From: Rutidosis leptorrhynchoides
Taxonomy: Eukaryota; Streptophyta; Magnoliopsida; Asterales; Asteraceae
Reading direction: 5' to 3'
DNA length: 64,000 bases
Assembly (NCBI RefSeq): GCF_046630445.1
Contig: NC_092340.1
Coordinates: 33,936,001-34,000,000 of the forward strand
A program made the position numbers and the translations under genes. Below the pieces are notes generated by a model, which was not told the origin of the DNA, did not search any database, and saw nothing but the letters and a program-made list of their open reading frames with translations. Shown here one piece after another: positions 21,783 through 34,441 of the stretch (position 1 is the first letter of the stretch; every line of letters begins with the position of its first letter).

Positions 21783-23543
21783 GGATCTCCTCAGAATATT
21801 CCAGAAGTTCGTAGATCTGAACGAGGTCGTATTCCATCGAGTAGATATCCAGAATCCGAGTACCTTCTACTTATTGAAGATGGAGAACCGGAGAGTTTTC
21901 ATGAAGCAGTAACTCATAAGGATAAAGAAAAATGGTTGCTCACAATGCAGGATGAGATGGATTCTCTGCAGAAAAATCAAACTTATGAGATTGTAGAACT
22001 TCCACGTGGAAAGAAGGCACTGAAAAATAAATGGGTGTACAAGCTGAAAAAGGATGGCAGCGGAAAAGTGGTGAAATTCAAAGCACGACTTGTAGTCAAA
22101 GGATTCCAACAGAAGAAATGGATTGATTTTGAAGAGATATTTTCACCGGTAGTCAAGATGACTTCAATTAGAGTCATACTTGGATTAGTCGCAAGTATGA
22201 ACTTGGAGCTTGAACAGATGGATGTAAAGACAGCTTTTCTTCATGGAGATTTACAAGAAGAAATTTACATGGAGCAGCCGGAAGGTTTTGAGGTTTCAGG
22301 AGATAACCTCGTATGTAAGCTGAAGAAAAGTTTATATGGTTTGAAGCAGGCACCTAGGCAGTGGTACAAGAAGTTTGACTCGTGCATGGTGAGTCAAGGG
22401 TACAAGAAAACTGCAGTAGATGAGTGTGTCTACATTCAGAAGTTTTATGAAGGAGATTTCGTTGCTCTTCTACTATATGTAGACGATATTTTGATCGTAG
22501 GGAAAGACGCAACGAAGATCAACCAGCTGAAGAAGGAACTCTCTAAGTCTTTTGACATGAAAGACTTAGGACAGGCTCAACAGATTTTGGGAATGCAGAT
22601 AACCCGAGACAGGAAGAATAAAAGGTTATGGCTATCTCAGGAGAAGTATATTGAACGAGTGCTTTCACGTTTCAATATGAACAATGCCAAACCTGTTAGC
22701 ATTCTATTAACCAACCATTTCAAGTTAAGCAAGAGTTCTTGTACCTCATCCAAGGAAGAGATCGAGGAGATGTCTTCAGTACCATATTCTTCAGCAGTTG
22801 GAAGTTTGATGTATGCAATGGTGTATACAAGGCCCGATATTGCTCACGCAGTGGGAACAGTGAGTTGTTTTTTCTCGAACTCCGGGAAAGAGCATTGGAA
22901 TGTGGTAAAATGGATTCTCAGATATCTTAAAGGTACAAAGAATCTATGTCTTTGTTACGGGGGAGCTGATCCAATCTTGGAAGGCTATACAGATGCTGAT
23001 ATGGCCGGAGATCCTGATAGTAGGAAATCTACTTCAGGATTCATTTACACTTTTGCAGGGGGAGCTGTTTCATGGCAGTCAAGACTACAGATGTGTGTTG
23101 CATTATCCACAACTGAAGCAGAGTATATTGCTGCCGCAGAAGCTGGAAAAGAAATGTTGTGGTTAAAGCGTTATCTTCAAGAATTTGGAATCAAGCAAAA
23201 GGAGTACATGGTACATTGTGACAGTCAGAGTGCTCTAGATTTGAGCAAGAATTCCATGTACCATTCCCGTACAAAACATATTGATATTCGCTATCATTGG
23301 ATACGCGAGGTATTTGATCGACAACTGTTGAGACTAGTCAAGATCCATACAAAGGAGAATCCTGCGGATATGTTAACGAAGGTGATGACTCGAGAGAAGT
23401 TGGAGTTATGCAGAGACATAACTGGAATGTTCGTGGATTCGGCTGGAGGGGGAGAATTGATAGTTTCCAGCCATAATCCAGCTTCACCTTCTAGATGCCG
23501 TAATCAAGATTTGTTTCTAGATATTCAAAGAAGAAAACCTTGA
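21783..23543 (+). pseudogene. Copia-1 pol, RT-RNase H part (Ty1/copia)
   Basis: This continues in frame from the fragment at 3-138 (GSPQNIPEVRRSERGRIPSS). RT motifs are KARLVVKGFQQKKWIDFEE, MDVKTAFLHGDLQEEIYMEQ, LKKSLYGLKQAPRQWY and LLYVDDILIVG. RNase H shows GYTDADMAGDPDSRKSTSG, LSTTEAEYIAAAE and RTKHIDIRYHWIRE, and ADMLTK closes the domain. The stretch itself has no stop codon, so it decayed only by the Gypsy A insertion. The frame runs on past the polypurine tract (23443-23457, GGAGGGGGAGAAT) into the LTR and stops at 23541-23543, so the true protein end may be slightly different. The motifs suggest a Tork-like copia; clade not proven. Confidence 0.93.
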
Positions 23544-23845
23544 CAACTCATACGGAAGTAGCAAACTTGAACACGATGACGGCCGCCAACTTCCGCCAAC
23601 CTTCCTCGTTCACACCATTCACCGCCATAGAATTTTTACTATAAATAGAGGTGCAAACCTCAGTTGTAAATCATCCCAAAATCACTCAGAGAAGTGTAAT
23701 TACAACCTAGATAGTGTGTGTGAGTTTGAGAGTTTTTTTGTAAGAGTTTTTGTAATACTCTGTAAATCTATTCTTGTGAGTAATAGAGTTGTTTTTCTCT
23801 CAAATTTATATCTCTCAACGTCCAGGCGATCCTCTCTTCCTAACA
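23458..23845 (+). repeat. Copia-1 3' LTR (~388 bp)
   Basis: It starts TGATAG immediately after a purine tract and ends CTAACA. The right flank resumes hAT coding homology on the minus strand (VFWTPYV reading), which fixes the end within a few bases. The TATA box CTATAAATA is at 23639-23647. The 5' LTR is outside the window, so the boundary is inferred rather than aligned. Confidence 0.7.
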
Positions 23846-24440
23846 CATATGGAGTCCAGAAAACCGTTAGGGAAACCATCAGCAATTTGTTTCGCTATTT
23901 CAACATAAAGCGCTTCATTAACAGCAACAATCTGCAAAACGTTTCTTACTCCAACTACTTCAACAACTTCCTTAAACAACGCAGATAAAGCTTTCGTGAA
24001 ACTCACAGCATCGGTTAACCGTTTTTCACTCATTACACACATTATCATTAACTACTACTGCATTCGAACCTTATACCCTTTCTTTATGCGACCTACACCT
24101 TTCTTATTACTATCATAAGTAATAATTATCGTTTTCTTGATTCAATAAAAGACTTGAACTCAGTTTAAGTAACATCAACAAAAGGAACATTAACAACTTC
24201 AGTAATTAAACTACATTGATTCCCAATCTATAACACCATTTAAGTTCTCTTGCATAGACAACCGAACTTCGAACATCGGGCGGTACTCTTAAACAATTAG
24301 AAGCATACTTTTTGACCTGCTAAATGCTCTTTAATCCTATGAATCCCACTACCTTTAAACAAATTTTATTACCACAATAGATACACTTATCACCACTTTT
24401 ATACATTTGAACATGTTTTAGTGAATTTAATAGTACGAAT
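23846..24440 (-). pseudogene. Degenerate hAT-type transposase (BED zinc finger and DUF659 region)
   Basis: Read on the minus strand from about 24440, a zinc-finger start CIYCGNK leads, after a frameshift, into GSGIHRIKEHLAGQK, the hallmark of plant BED-finger hAT proteins. Lower coordinates read SALFKEVVEVVGVRNVLQIV and YVEIAKQIADGFPN, typical of the DUF659 core. A further frameshift gives VFWTPYV at 23846-23870. Several stops and frame changes make it a relic. The copia LTR cuts it at 23845, so the rest of the transposase is expected left of the Copia-1 5' LTR, outside the window. Confidence 0.7.
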
Positions 24441-26085
24441 GCTAAATCTGGAGCCTTTTTTATTATAATATATGAATACATATGAATATATATGAGCACT
24501 AATAAGTATTGTAGCATTATCAGTAGCTACATATTTCAAACGCTACCAAAACAAATTATATCTTCAAAAACAATTATACACATACATATATATATATACA
24601 TATATATATGTATGCAGATGTATATGAAAAAATTAAAACAGACTATAATTGAAGATAATAAAAAATATGGATTTAATGGATCAAAGGGTTGATTGAATAG
24701 AAACTTAATTGAATTTTTCAATTCGAAATCAGACGAGACCGAGTTATGGGGTTAGGGTTAATATAGTGGGAAAATAAGTCGATGGATTGGATTGGATCGG
24801 ATCGGATCGGATAGACCAGTTAAGGGTTGTTATATTTAGCCCGGGTTTTTAACTTTGCCCCGTATCGCGGTCCAAGTAGGTGGTCAAAAGTCAAATCTTC
24901 ATAAAATGAACTATTACATAATTTTATTTTATAAAATAATCATTAGGTCTCAAATTGATATTCCTCTTTTACCTTTTCAAAATATATTTTTTAACTTTAA
25001 TTAATATTTTTATTTGCATTATATAATATAATTAATAAAAATTATACCAATAAGTATATTTAAAATTCAACCTATTCATATAATTTTTATCAAAGTTGAT
25101 ATAATATAAACAAATATATTTAAAATAAAAGTTAATGAAAAAAAAATTTAAAAGGTCAAAACATGACTATTATTTGAGAACGGAAGAGAGTGATGTTATC
25201 GATCAAATCAAATGAGGGAAAAACGGAAGTGATAAATATATGGGGTAATTCAATAGATATAGAAAACTAATGGTTCACTTAATAAATCTTAATAATTAAA
25301 TATTTGATGTTCATAATCTAAATGACTTAAATATTATAACTGTAGTTAGTTTTGAATGAAAATAGCAGCATATTTGCTTATCATTGAATGAACATTGTAA
25401 ATAATGTACAATTAACTTATTTACCTTTTTGTATTAATAAAAAATTTTATAGTTGTTTTCGGTAAATGTACATTCTTGATGTAATTAAAAATAATATTAC
25501 ATAAAATTTATGTGATTAATTGTTAAAAGTGTATTTTAGTTCGACATCATATGACATTTAGATATCAGAAATAAACACGTTACATTATAGTTATACCCTT
25601 ACCCAAAGTTAAATAGATTGTCGTGAGAAAGAAGTTACAGTTTTGTCTAAACTTATAAGAAAATATTTTATAGGTTTGCAGAAATATAAAGGGCATCTTC
25701 AAGTAGCTAGAAACTTAATATATAGCTTGATAAACAAGGCAAGAAGCTGGTACGCTAACCTTATATCTATAACGTTTCTGATAATCTAACATAAAAGTGG
25801 TTGAGGTTAGTAACCCACATGCATGTATATGTATTATGTATAGCAAAGAAAAGTGACTTTTTTTTTTTGTCTCTAAATTAATGAAGCACAAAATTCAAAA
25901 AATAAACACGGCCGTTAGGTATAAACTGATAAACTGTATTAGGTGTAAATATATAGGTAGTAAATCTACCCTTAACCTCCAACTAATAAAATGCAATAAC
26001 ATAACTTTCTCCATCTAAAAACATTCAAAAAAAAGTTTCCCTTCATTTCTTTCAAAAAACCTCCTTTCAAAAACCTTAATAATAA
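24441..26085. other. AT-rich intergenic region upstream of GPAT5
   Basis: No gene is supported. It contains a short (ATCGG)n run at about 24788-24812, TA-rich stretches and poly-T at 25858-25868. The last ~100 bases are pyrimidine/A-rich and look like a plant 5' leader, ending AATAATAAATG at the GPAT start. I could not single out a TATA box with confidence. Confidence 0.5.
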
Positions 26086-28087
26086 ATGGAGTCAGTAGTA
26101 TCCAATCTTGAAGGAACCTTATTAAACAACAATGACCCTTTCTCTTATTTCATGCTACTAGCTTTTGAAGCCTCTGGTTTAATTCGCTTCGCACTTTTGT
26201 TGCTATGTTGGCCCATTATCAAGATACTAGACGTGTTTGGAAAGGGCGACATGAGCGTAAAATTGGCAATATTTGTAGCAACAACGGGCGTCCCAATTTC
26301 GGAGATTGAATCGGTTGCACGAGCTGTTCTTCCAAAGTTTTATTTTGATGATATTGATTTAGATGCATGGAGGGTGTTTAATTGTGGTGAAAAAAAGGTG
26401 GTGGTGACTAGGATGCCGAGAGTTATGGTCGAGCGGTTCGTTAAGGAGCATCTACGAGCTGATGAGGTTATTGGGACTGAAATTGTGGTTAGTTGGTTTG
26501 GGCTAGCCACAGGGTTAGTCCAGGTTGGGGATTTTGGTGAGTCGATATGTGACCGGGTTGCAGCCATGTTTGAAGATGGACAACCTAGCTTAGGGCTAGA
26601 AAGTTGCCATTCAAATTCTTCATTTCTAACTTTATGCAAGGTAATTAATAACTAATTAACTAGTCGTTTTACATTTAATTGATCAGTTAAGTTATATACA
26701 AACGTGCTGTTTCAACTAGGGCGTTTAGAGGAAAATTAATACGAAGTAATTAAATACTGTAGTTATTTTTAGATATGGGTAAAAAAGAAATTTAAAGAAT
26801 TATCTAGTTAAAATTGGCTGATATTTCAATTACTCGCTCCCTCCAAAAAAATATGACCAATTAAATATTTATATTTATCACCTATATAATTGTTTGTTTA
26901 TAAAAATTAATTACTCCGTAATAAATATCATTAAACTCTTTAATTTATCATCGTTTATTACCATAATTTAATACTATCTTTAACTACAATTACCTTTATA
27001 TACTAAGCTTCATATATAAGAAGAATATTCTTCAATGAATTTATCAATTAGTTATTTGGATGTAGAAATTAATATACTCCAGTAGATTATATTACAATAT
27101 TTAGAAATTTTCTTAGTTTTATTTGTAATGCAGGAACAAATGAATGCACCTTATAAGCTACCCAAACACCACAAGCAACCCCATCAAGAAGCTCGGCCCG
27201 AACCGGTGATCTTCCACGACGGGCGCCTCGTAAAGCGACCGACCCCCACTACCGCTCTAATGATCCTCTTGTGGATCCCATTCGGAGTCATGCTCGCTAT
27301 CTTTCGTATAATATTAGGCCTTATTCTACCAATGTGGTCACTTCCTTACATGTCCAGTATATTCGGTGGTCGAATCATAGTTCAAGGTATCCCACCACCA
27401 CCGCCTTCAGCAGGATTCAACAACGGGGTCCTATTTGTATGCACGCACCGCACACTAATGGACCCCGTTGTATTATCAACTGTTCTCCAACGACGAATCC
27501 CGGCCGTCACTTACTCAATCTCAAGACTCTCCGAAATCCTCTCTCCAATCCCAACCATTAGATTGGCACGTGTCCGAGATGTGGACGCTGAACGAATTAA
27601 AAAAGAATTATCGGAAGGCGATTTAGTAGTTTGTCCGGAAGGTACAACATGTAGAGAACCTTTTTTGTTACGATTCAGCGCGCTGTTTGCTGAATTAACT
27701 GACCGAATTGTGCCCGTTGCAATGAATTATCGGGTCGGGTTTTTTCATGCAACAACTGCTAGAGGTTGGAAAGGGCTAGACCCGATTTTTTTCTTTATGA
27801 ACCCGAGACCGATTTATGAGGTCACCTTTTTGAATCAATTGCCCGTGGAGGCAACATGTTCGTCGGGAAAAAGCCCGCACGATGTCGCGAATTATGTACA
27901 AAGAATATTGGCTGCGACATTAGGGTTCGAATGTACAAATTTTACGAGGAAAGATAAGTATAGAATTCTTGCAGGGAATGATGGAACAGTTAAGTATGTT
28001 ACGGTTATGGATCGGTGTAAGAAAATGGGCCGGGCCGTGATAAAGATGGTAGGTATTATTAAACCTTTTATATTAGATCAGGAATAA
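26086..28087 (+). CDS. GPAT5: Glycerol-3-phosphate 2-O-acyltransferase, GPAT5/GPAT7 type (two exons, 502 aa)
   Basis: Exon 1 is 26086-26640 (185 codons), exon 2 is 27134-28087 (317 codons plus stop); the intron is phase 0. The N-terminal HAD-like domain has NLEGTLL where phosphatase-active GPATs have a catalytic Asp, so it should lack phosphatase activity, as in the GPAT5/7 branch. Membrane segments are around residues 20-48 and 226-253. Acyltransferase blocks are intact: [13 protein letters not shown] (HX4D, His290/Asp295), [14 protein letters not shown] (~353) and VPVAMNYR (~378). RWKG-like and [21 protein letters not shown] segments match the family. The known enzyme acts at the ER, moving an acyl group from acyl-CoA to the sn-2 position of glycerol-3-phosphate for suberin in roots and seed coats. 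Length equals the usual ~500 residues. GPAT7 is the alternative name; no defect seen. Confidence 0.95.
26641..27133 (+). other. GPAT5 intron (493 bp)
   Basis: The donor is TGCAAG|GTAATT at 26641 and the acceptor TTTGTAATGCAG ends at 27133. Splicing joins CTCTGCAAG-type coding sequence to GAACAAATG without changing frame. The single intron in this position is usual for the family. It contains CTCCCTCC- and ACTCCGTA-type scraps that could be an eroded MITE, but I cannot show its ends. Confidence 0.9.
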
Positions 28088-28178
28088 TACAAATTTCATG
28101 TGGACCTCGGTATTTATTTATTTTATTTTTATTCAGGTTAAATTTCTTTTTTTTTTTTTTATGTTTTGTTTTCATATA

Positions 28179-28220
28179 GAGCGTGAGCGTGAGCGTGAAC
28201 GTGAACGTGAATGTGAATGA
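28179..28220 (+). repeat. Hexamer repeat (GAGCGT/GAACGT/GAATGT)n downstream of GPAT5
   Basis: Three GAGCGT units, two GAACGT, one GAATGT and a partial GAATGA run in order. It probably lies in or just after the 3' UTR of GPAT5. Confidence 0.75.
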
Positions 28221-28293
28221 AATATGAATACAAGATTAATTTTATCGCAACATCAATCATATCATACCTTAGCACAATTTATATTTATTTTAT

Positions 28294-28606
28294 TGTTATA
28301 ATTCAGTAGGCTTATAACTACCTTTAGTGGTTTGATTCTTGATGTTATAATTCAGTAGGCTTATAACTACCTTTAGTGATTTGATTCTTGATTAAGAATA
28401 CTAATAATGAAGTGTAAGAACAAAGATGATAATGGAGAGAAAGAAAGAAACACTTTGTAAGTGTGAGAAATGGTGCAAGTTTAATGCTTGCATTCATGGC
28501 TATTTATAGCAAAAATATCACAAGTTTAGGTAATACAATAATATTACTTTTGTGTATCAATAATTGACTATCCATTTATATATATATATATTTATATATT
28601 ATAACA
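28294..28606 (-). repeat. Copia-2 3' LTR (~313 bp) with duplicated terminus
   Basis: Bounded by TGTTATAATTC and TATTATAACA. The first 49 bases are repeated directly (28294-28342 and 28343-28391). The 5' LTR (41785-42133) carries the same duplication and a longer (TA)n run. Confidence 0.9.
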
Positions 28607-28765
28607 CTCCCCCTTGGATAACAATTTTGTTTGTTGAAGATCAACTGTAAGTTACTGCCTCGTTAAAAACCTTGCTAAAGAAAACCCAGTGGGAAAAACT
28701 TTAGCTAAGAGAAAAAGAGTGCAGCATGGAGTTGACTCCCCCTCAAGTAGACATCGCTTCGGTTG

Positions 28766-31700
28766 TTACATCTTTTGAACATGTCTCATGCCAATGTTAT
28801 GAACGTGTGTTCTGAAAATAGCAGTTGGAAGTGCTTTCGTGAAAAGATCAGCAGAGTTTTTGCTGGATTGAACATATCTCATTTCAATCTCGTTGTCCTT
28901 AATGAGATTTTGAGTGTATGAGAAGAATCTAGGAGGTATGTGTTTGGTTCGGTCACTTTTGATATACCCTTCTTTCATCTGTGCTATGCAAGCTGCATTA
29001 TCTTCATAGAAAATTGTTGGACTTTTATCGCGTTCTAGTCCACAAGAATCAGTAATGATTTATGTCATTGATCTCAACCAAAAACATTCCCGAGTAGCTT
29101 CATGTAATGCAATCACTTCGGCATGATTTGATGATGTAGCAACAAGTGTTTGTTTTTGAGAACGCCATGATATTGCAGTACCTCCATTTAGGAATACATA
29201 TCCAGTTTGAGATTTAGCTTTATGTGGATCAGATAAATAACCTGCATCAGCATAACCAACCAAATCTTGTTTTGATTTGTTAGAATAAAATAATCCTAAA
29301 TCAGTAGTTCCTCGAAGGTATCGAAATATGTGTTTGATCCCATTCCAGTGTCTTTTGGTAGGAGCAGAGCTGAACCTTGCCAACAAATTAACTGCAAAAG
29401 AAATGTCAGGTCTTGTACAATTTGTAAGATACATAAGAGCTCCAATTGCACTAAGATATGGTACTTCTGGTCCAAGAATATCTTCATGATCTTCACATGG
29501 ACGAAATGGATCAGTTTCAACATTGAGTGATCTAACAACCATAGGAGTACTTAATGGTTTTGCCTTGTCCATATTGAAACGTTTCAAAATCTTTTCAGTA
29601 TATGTTGTTTGATGTACAAGTAAACCATTAGGCATATGCTCAATTTGTAAACCAAGGCAATACTTGGTTTTTCCGAGATCTTTCATTTCAAATTCTTTCT
29701 TTAGAAGTTGAATGGCTTCATAGATCTCTTTATTTGTACCTATGATGTTAAGATCATCAACATAAACAGCTATGATCACATATCCGGATGTTGTTTTCTT
29801 AATGAAAACACAAGGGAAAGTAAGGTTATTTGTATACCCTTTGCTTATCAAGTAATCACTTAATCGGTTATACCACATACGTCCCGATTGTTTTAACCCA
29901 TATAAAGATCTTTGTAATTTAATCGAATACATTTCTTTGGGTTTTGTATTTGATGCTTCTGGTACCTTAAATCCTTCAGGTATCTTCATATATATATCAC
30001 TATCAAGTGATCCATATAGGTAAGCAGTCACAACATCCATGAGATGCATTTCTAAATTTTTAGAAACTGCCAGGCTGATTAAGTACCTAAAAGTAATTGC
30101 ATCCATAACAGGGGAATAAGTTTCTTCATAATCAATTCTCGGTCTTTGAGAAAAACCTTGAGCTACAAGTCTAGCTTTATACCTTGTAACTTCATTTTTC
30201 TCATTTCTTTTTCGGACAAAAATCCATCTGTATCCTACAGGTTTCACATCTTTAGGAGTGAGAATGATGAATCCGAAAACTTTTCTTTTATTGAGTGATT
30301 CTAATTCAGCTCGTATTGCTTCTTTCCATTGAGCCCAATCATGTCTATTTTGACATTCAACCATAGATGTTGGTTCTGGATCATCATCATTATTCATGAT
30401 GTCATATGCAACATTAAATGAAAATTTCTCATCAAGATTTTTCATTTCATTTCGGTTCCATAATATTTTTGAATATGCATAATTGATTGCAATTTCTGTA
30501 TTGACATCATCAATCTCCTCTGCAGTAGGAGTACTGATTTGTGGTTCTTCTTGAACACTTTCTTTTACTTCATTATCAGCTGATTTTCTTTTCGAGGATT
30601 TTTATCCTTTGAACCAATTGGTCTTCCACGTTTCTGACGTGGCAAAGATTCATGAGTGACGTTATTGCCAGCTTTTGGAATTTCAATTCGAGCTGGAGTA
30701 TTTACTGCTGGTATATATGATTTTGTCACCGTTTTTGTATCTGTAAATGCATCAGGCAATTGATTTGCAAGTTCTTGTATATGCATTATCTTTTGAACTT
30801 CTGTCTCACATTCTTTTGTGCGAGGATCAAGATACTTTAATTGAGGTTCACACCATGAAACATCATTTTCTTTATTTTTCATTTCTCCCCCTAATCTAGA
30901 GAACAATGTTTCATTAAAATGACAATCAGCAAAACGTGCTTTAAAAACGTCACCTGTCATAGGTTCAATATACCTTAATATTGAAGATGTTTCATATCCA
31001 ACATATATTCCCAACCTCCTTTGAGGACCCATTTTTGTACGTTGTGGTGTCGCAATTGGAACATACACTGCACAACCAAATGTTCTAAGATGGGAAATAT
31101 TTGGCTCTTGACCAAAAGTAAGTTGTAGGGGGGAATATTTATGACTTGCACTTGGTCTGATGCTAATCAATGCAGCAGCATGTAAAATTGCATGACCCCA
31201 TATAGATACAGGGAGTTTTGTTCTCATTATCAATGGTCTAGCGATTAACTGTAAACGTTTAATCAATGACTCAGCTAAACCATTTTGTGTATGCACATGA
31301 GCAACAGAATGTTCAACAACAATTCCTATAGACATGCAATAGTCATTAAATGCTTGAGATGTAAATTCACCAGCATTATCAAGTCTCACCCTTTTAATAG
31401 TGTAATCAGGAAAATGAGCTCTCAATTTAATAATTTGGGCAAGAAATTTTGCAAATGCCACATTACGGCTTGATAACAGACAAACATGAGACCATCTACT
31501 AGATGCGTCTATTAGAACCATGAAATATCTAAATGGTCCACATGGTGGATGAATTGGTCCACATATATCACCTTGAATTCTTTCAAGAAACATTGGTGAT
31601 TCTTTCTCAACCTTAAGTGGTGAGGGTCTAGTTATCAATTTTCCAAGAGAGCAAGATGTACATGGAACCATTGTATCATGATGGATTTTTCTATCCTTTA

Positions 31701-32269
31701 GTGGATGTCCATGAGTACATTCAATAATCCTTTTCATCATTGTTGATCCTGGATGGCCTAATCTGTTATGCCATAAACTGAATACACCAGGATCAATATA
31801 TTTTTCATTAACTACCATATGTATTTCTGGTACATTTATATGTGTATAATGTAATCCAGAACTAAGTCTTGGCAGTTTTTCAACCACATGACTCTAGTCA
31901 GTGATACTTAAATATTTCTCATTTTCTGTTGTCACTGACTGATAATCATACCTGTTAAGGTATATGTCGGAGAAACTCAATAAATTTCTGCTTGACTTGG
32001 GAGAAAATAAGGCATCATTTATTAAAAATTTTGTACCATTTGGTAGTATGAAATTTGTCTTTCCTATCCCTTTTATCAAGTTAGCAGGTCCTGATATTGT
32101 ATGTATAGTTCCTTCCGTTGGTTTTAGATCAATAAAATATTTCTCGGATTTAAGTATAGTGTGTGTAGTTCCACTGTCTGCTATACAGAGATCTCCACCA
32201 CTTGATTGATGTTGTATTCCTGCAAAATTCATATTGAACTTCATATATAAGAAATAAATAGTGAGTACA
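28766..32269 (-). pseudogene. Copia-2 pol (protease, integrase, RT, RNase H), degraded
   Basis: Read on the minus strand: protease LCIADSGTTHTILKS near 32180; GAG-pre-integrase/HHCC (LWHNRLGHPG, CTSCSLGK); integrase core (RVRLDNAGEFTS, HVHTQNGLAES); RT (KARLVAQGFSQRPRIDYEE, MDVVTAYLYGSLDSDIYMK, AVYVDDLNIIGT); RNase H (YADAGYLSDPHKAKSQTGY, SNHAEVIALHEA) and the end ADLFTKALPT near 28840. Breaks are an in-frame TAG at 31894-31896, a 1-base frameshift near 30590, and a stop at about 29060 (after FWLRSM). A canonical 3' splice site (TTTTGCAG|GAATAC) precedes the protease at about 32220. Pol is separated from the gag stop by non-coding sequence, so it may have been made from a spliced RNA. The Gypsy C insertion lies just upstream. 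Confidence 0.92.
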
Positions 32270-33352
32270 TGAAAGGACCCGTTCATATACATTATAAACG
32301 ATTCACAATAGTTGATTACATCGCGAGGTATTTGACCTCTATATGATACATTTTACAAACATTGCATTCGTTTTTAAAAGACAAACTTTCTTTACAACGA
32401 AAGTTGACGGCATGCACACCATTTCATAATACATCCAACTATAATTGGCTTAATAATAATCTTGATGAACTCAATGACTCGAATGCAACGTCTTTCAAAA
32501 TATGCCATGAATGACTCCAAGTAATATCCTTAAAATGAGCTAATGCACAGCGGAAGATTTCTTTAATACCTGAGAATAAACATGCTTTAAAGTGTCAACC
32601 AAAAGGTTGGTGAGTTCATAGGTTTATCATAACAATCATTTCAACATATTAATAGACCCCAAGATTTCCGTTTATAAATATATGTACACTCGCAAGTGTA
32701 TAAAAGTATTCTATAAGTTGTAGGCACCCGGTAACAAGCCTTAACGTTCATGTTTTACCCTCTGAAGTACACCAGATCAGGTGTGTTTAATATAACCTCG
32801 AAGTACTAAAGCATCCCATAGTCAGGATGGGGTTTGTCAGGCCCAATATATCTATCTTTAGGATTCGCGCCTACCGTACATAGACAAGTAGTTTAATGTT
32901 ACCAAGCTAAGGGTATATTTCTGGTTTAAACCCACGTAGAATTAGTTTTAGTACTTGTGTCTATTTCGTAAAAACATTTATAAAACAGCGCATGTATTCT
33001 CAGCCCAAAAATATATATTGCAAAAGCAATTAAAAAGGGAGCAAATGAAACTCACTATACTGTATTTCGTAGTAAAAATACATATAACGTCATTTAACAA
33101 TTGCAAGGTTGGCCTCGGATTCACGAACGTATCAATATTGAGATTCAATATTGCAGGAAAGTACGTCGACGCAACGGAGATGATAAATACTAGATTGACC
33201 TCACGAGCATACCCATGAACCATACCCATCACCTCCATAGCTATAATCCATAATTTCCTTAGCTTCGAATCATTCAAAAAAACTATTTTGAAATCACTCG
33301 GACAGCACTCCGTCGTAATATTTTATGTATAATATCTTGAAATAATACAGAG

Positions 33353-33354
<2 letters not shown>

Positions 33355-33440
<86 letters not shown>
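33355..33440. repeat. (TA)n microsatellite in the Gypsy C 3' LTR
   Basis: An almost pure TA dinucleotide run. The counterpart in the other LTR is at about 39155-39262 and is longer. Confidence 0.95.
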
Positions 33441-33443
<3 letters not shown>

Positions 33444-33530
33444 CGATTGAGAGAGTTTAGAGAAATATATTTTCAAGTTTCTATGAAATAATGAAACCTA
33501 TTGAATTCTATTTATAATAGATTTTTGAAT

Positions 33531-33679
33531 TATTAAAGTATAAATTATTAAAGTGAATTATTAAAGTATGAATTATTAAAGTGAATTATTAAAGTATGAA
33601 TTATTAAAGTGAATTATTAAAGTATGAATTATTAAAGTGATTTATTAAAGTATGAATTATTAAAGTGAATTATTAAAGT
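33531..33679. repeat. 28-bp tandem repeat in the Gypsy C 3' LTR
   Basis: Units alternate GAATTATTAAAGTAT and GAATTATTAAAGT. About two more 28-bp units are present here than in the 5' LTR (39353-39445). Confidence 0.9.
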
Positions 33680-34441
33680 TAAAGTAAAGTAAAAGTAAAG
33701 TAAAGGCAAAGTTAAAGTATAGTAAAAGTATAAAAACTATGTATGTATAATACGCGTATAAATATATATAATATTAATTTAAATCGTTATATATATTTAA
33801 TGAAATAAAATATAAATATCGTTATATTTATTATACTGGTTAAGTAATGAGTTGTCAAAAGTGATTCTAGATATTTATAAAAGTTATATACGTTTTAATA
33901 ATAAAGTTCTTTTTAAACTGAAAACGTTTTTGTACGTTTGAAAATAGATTAATAGAATATTATGGAAACCAATTCTCCACTAGCTTTTGTCTAACTTTCG
34001 TAAATGACACTTTTTATTTTTATTTATAAATAGCTTTACAAATTATTCCGAATATCGTTAAGAGGAATATATTTCTCAAATCATAGTGGACCTCTCAACA
34101 GAGACTTGTAATCATAATTCAATGTTTCTGATAATTCAATCATTTAATATATTTTTTTTTAATTTCGTCGATAATCATATTGAAACAATTACGTTCATAT
34201 AAAGCATTATACTTTTAAATACTTTGTTGACATTTTCAATTTATAACATATACACATATACATACATATTCATATATGTTCATTTAATGGTTCGTGAATC
34301 ATTGGAATTTGGTCGAGGTTTAAATGAATGTATAAACATAGTTTAAAATCCTTGAGATTTAACTTAACAAGCATTGCTTACCGTGTCAGAATAATATAAA
34401 GATAAAGTTTAAATTTAGTCGGAAATTTCCGGGTCGTCACA

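Larger units (their letters stand above)
32270..34441 (-). repeat. Gypsy C 3' LTR (~2.17 kb)
   Basis: Aligns with the 5' LTR (38070-40207) with about a dozen visible substitutions and microsatellite length changes. It contains a (TA)n run (about 33355-33440) and a 28-bp tandem repeat (about 33531-33679) based on GAATTATTAAAGT. Confidence 0.92.

Noticed and set aside
26820..27070. MITE within the GPAT5 intron
   Set aside because: CTCCCTCC- and ACTCCGTA-like scraps are present but no terminal inverted repeats or TSD could be shown.
33294..33476. ORF made of repeated Tyr-Ile
   Set aside because: Translation of the (TA)n microsatellite.
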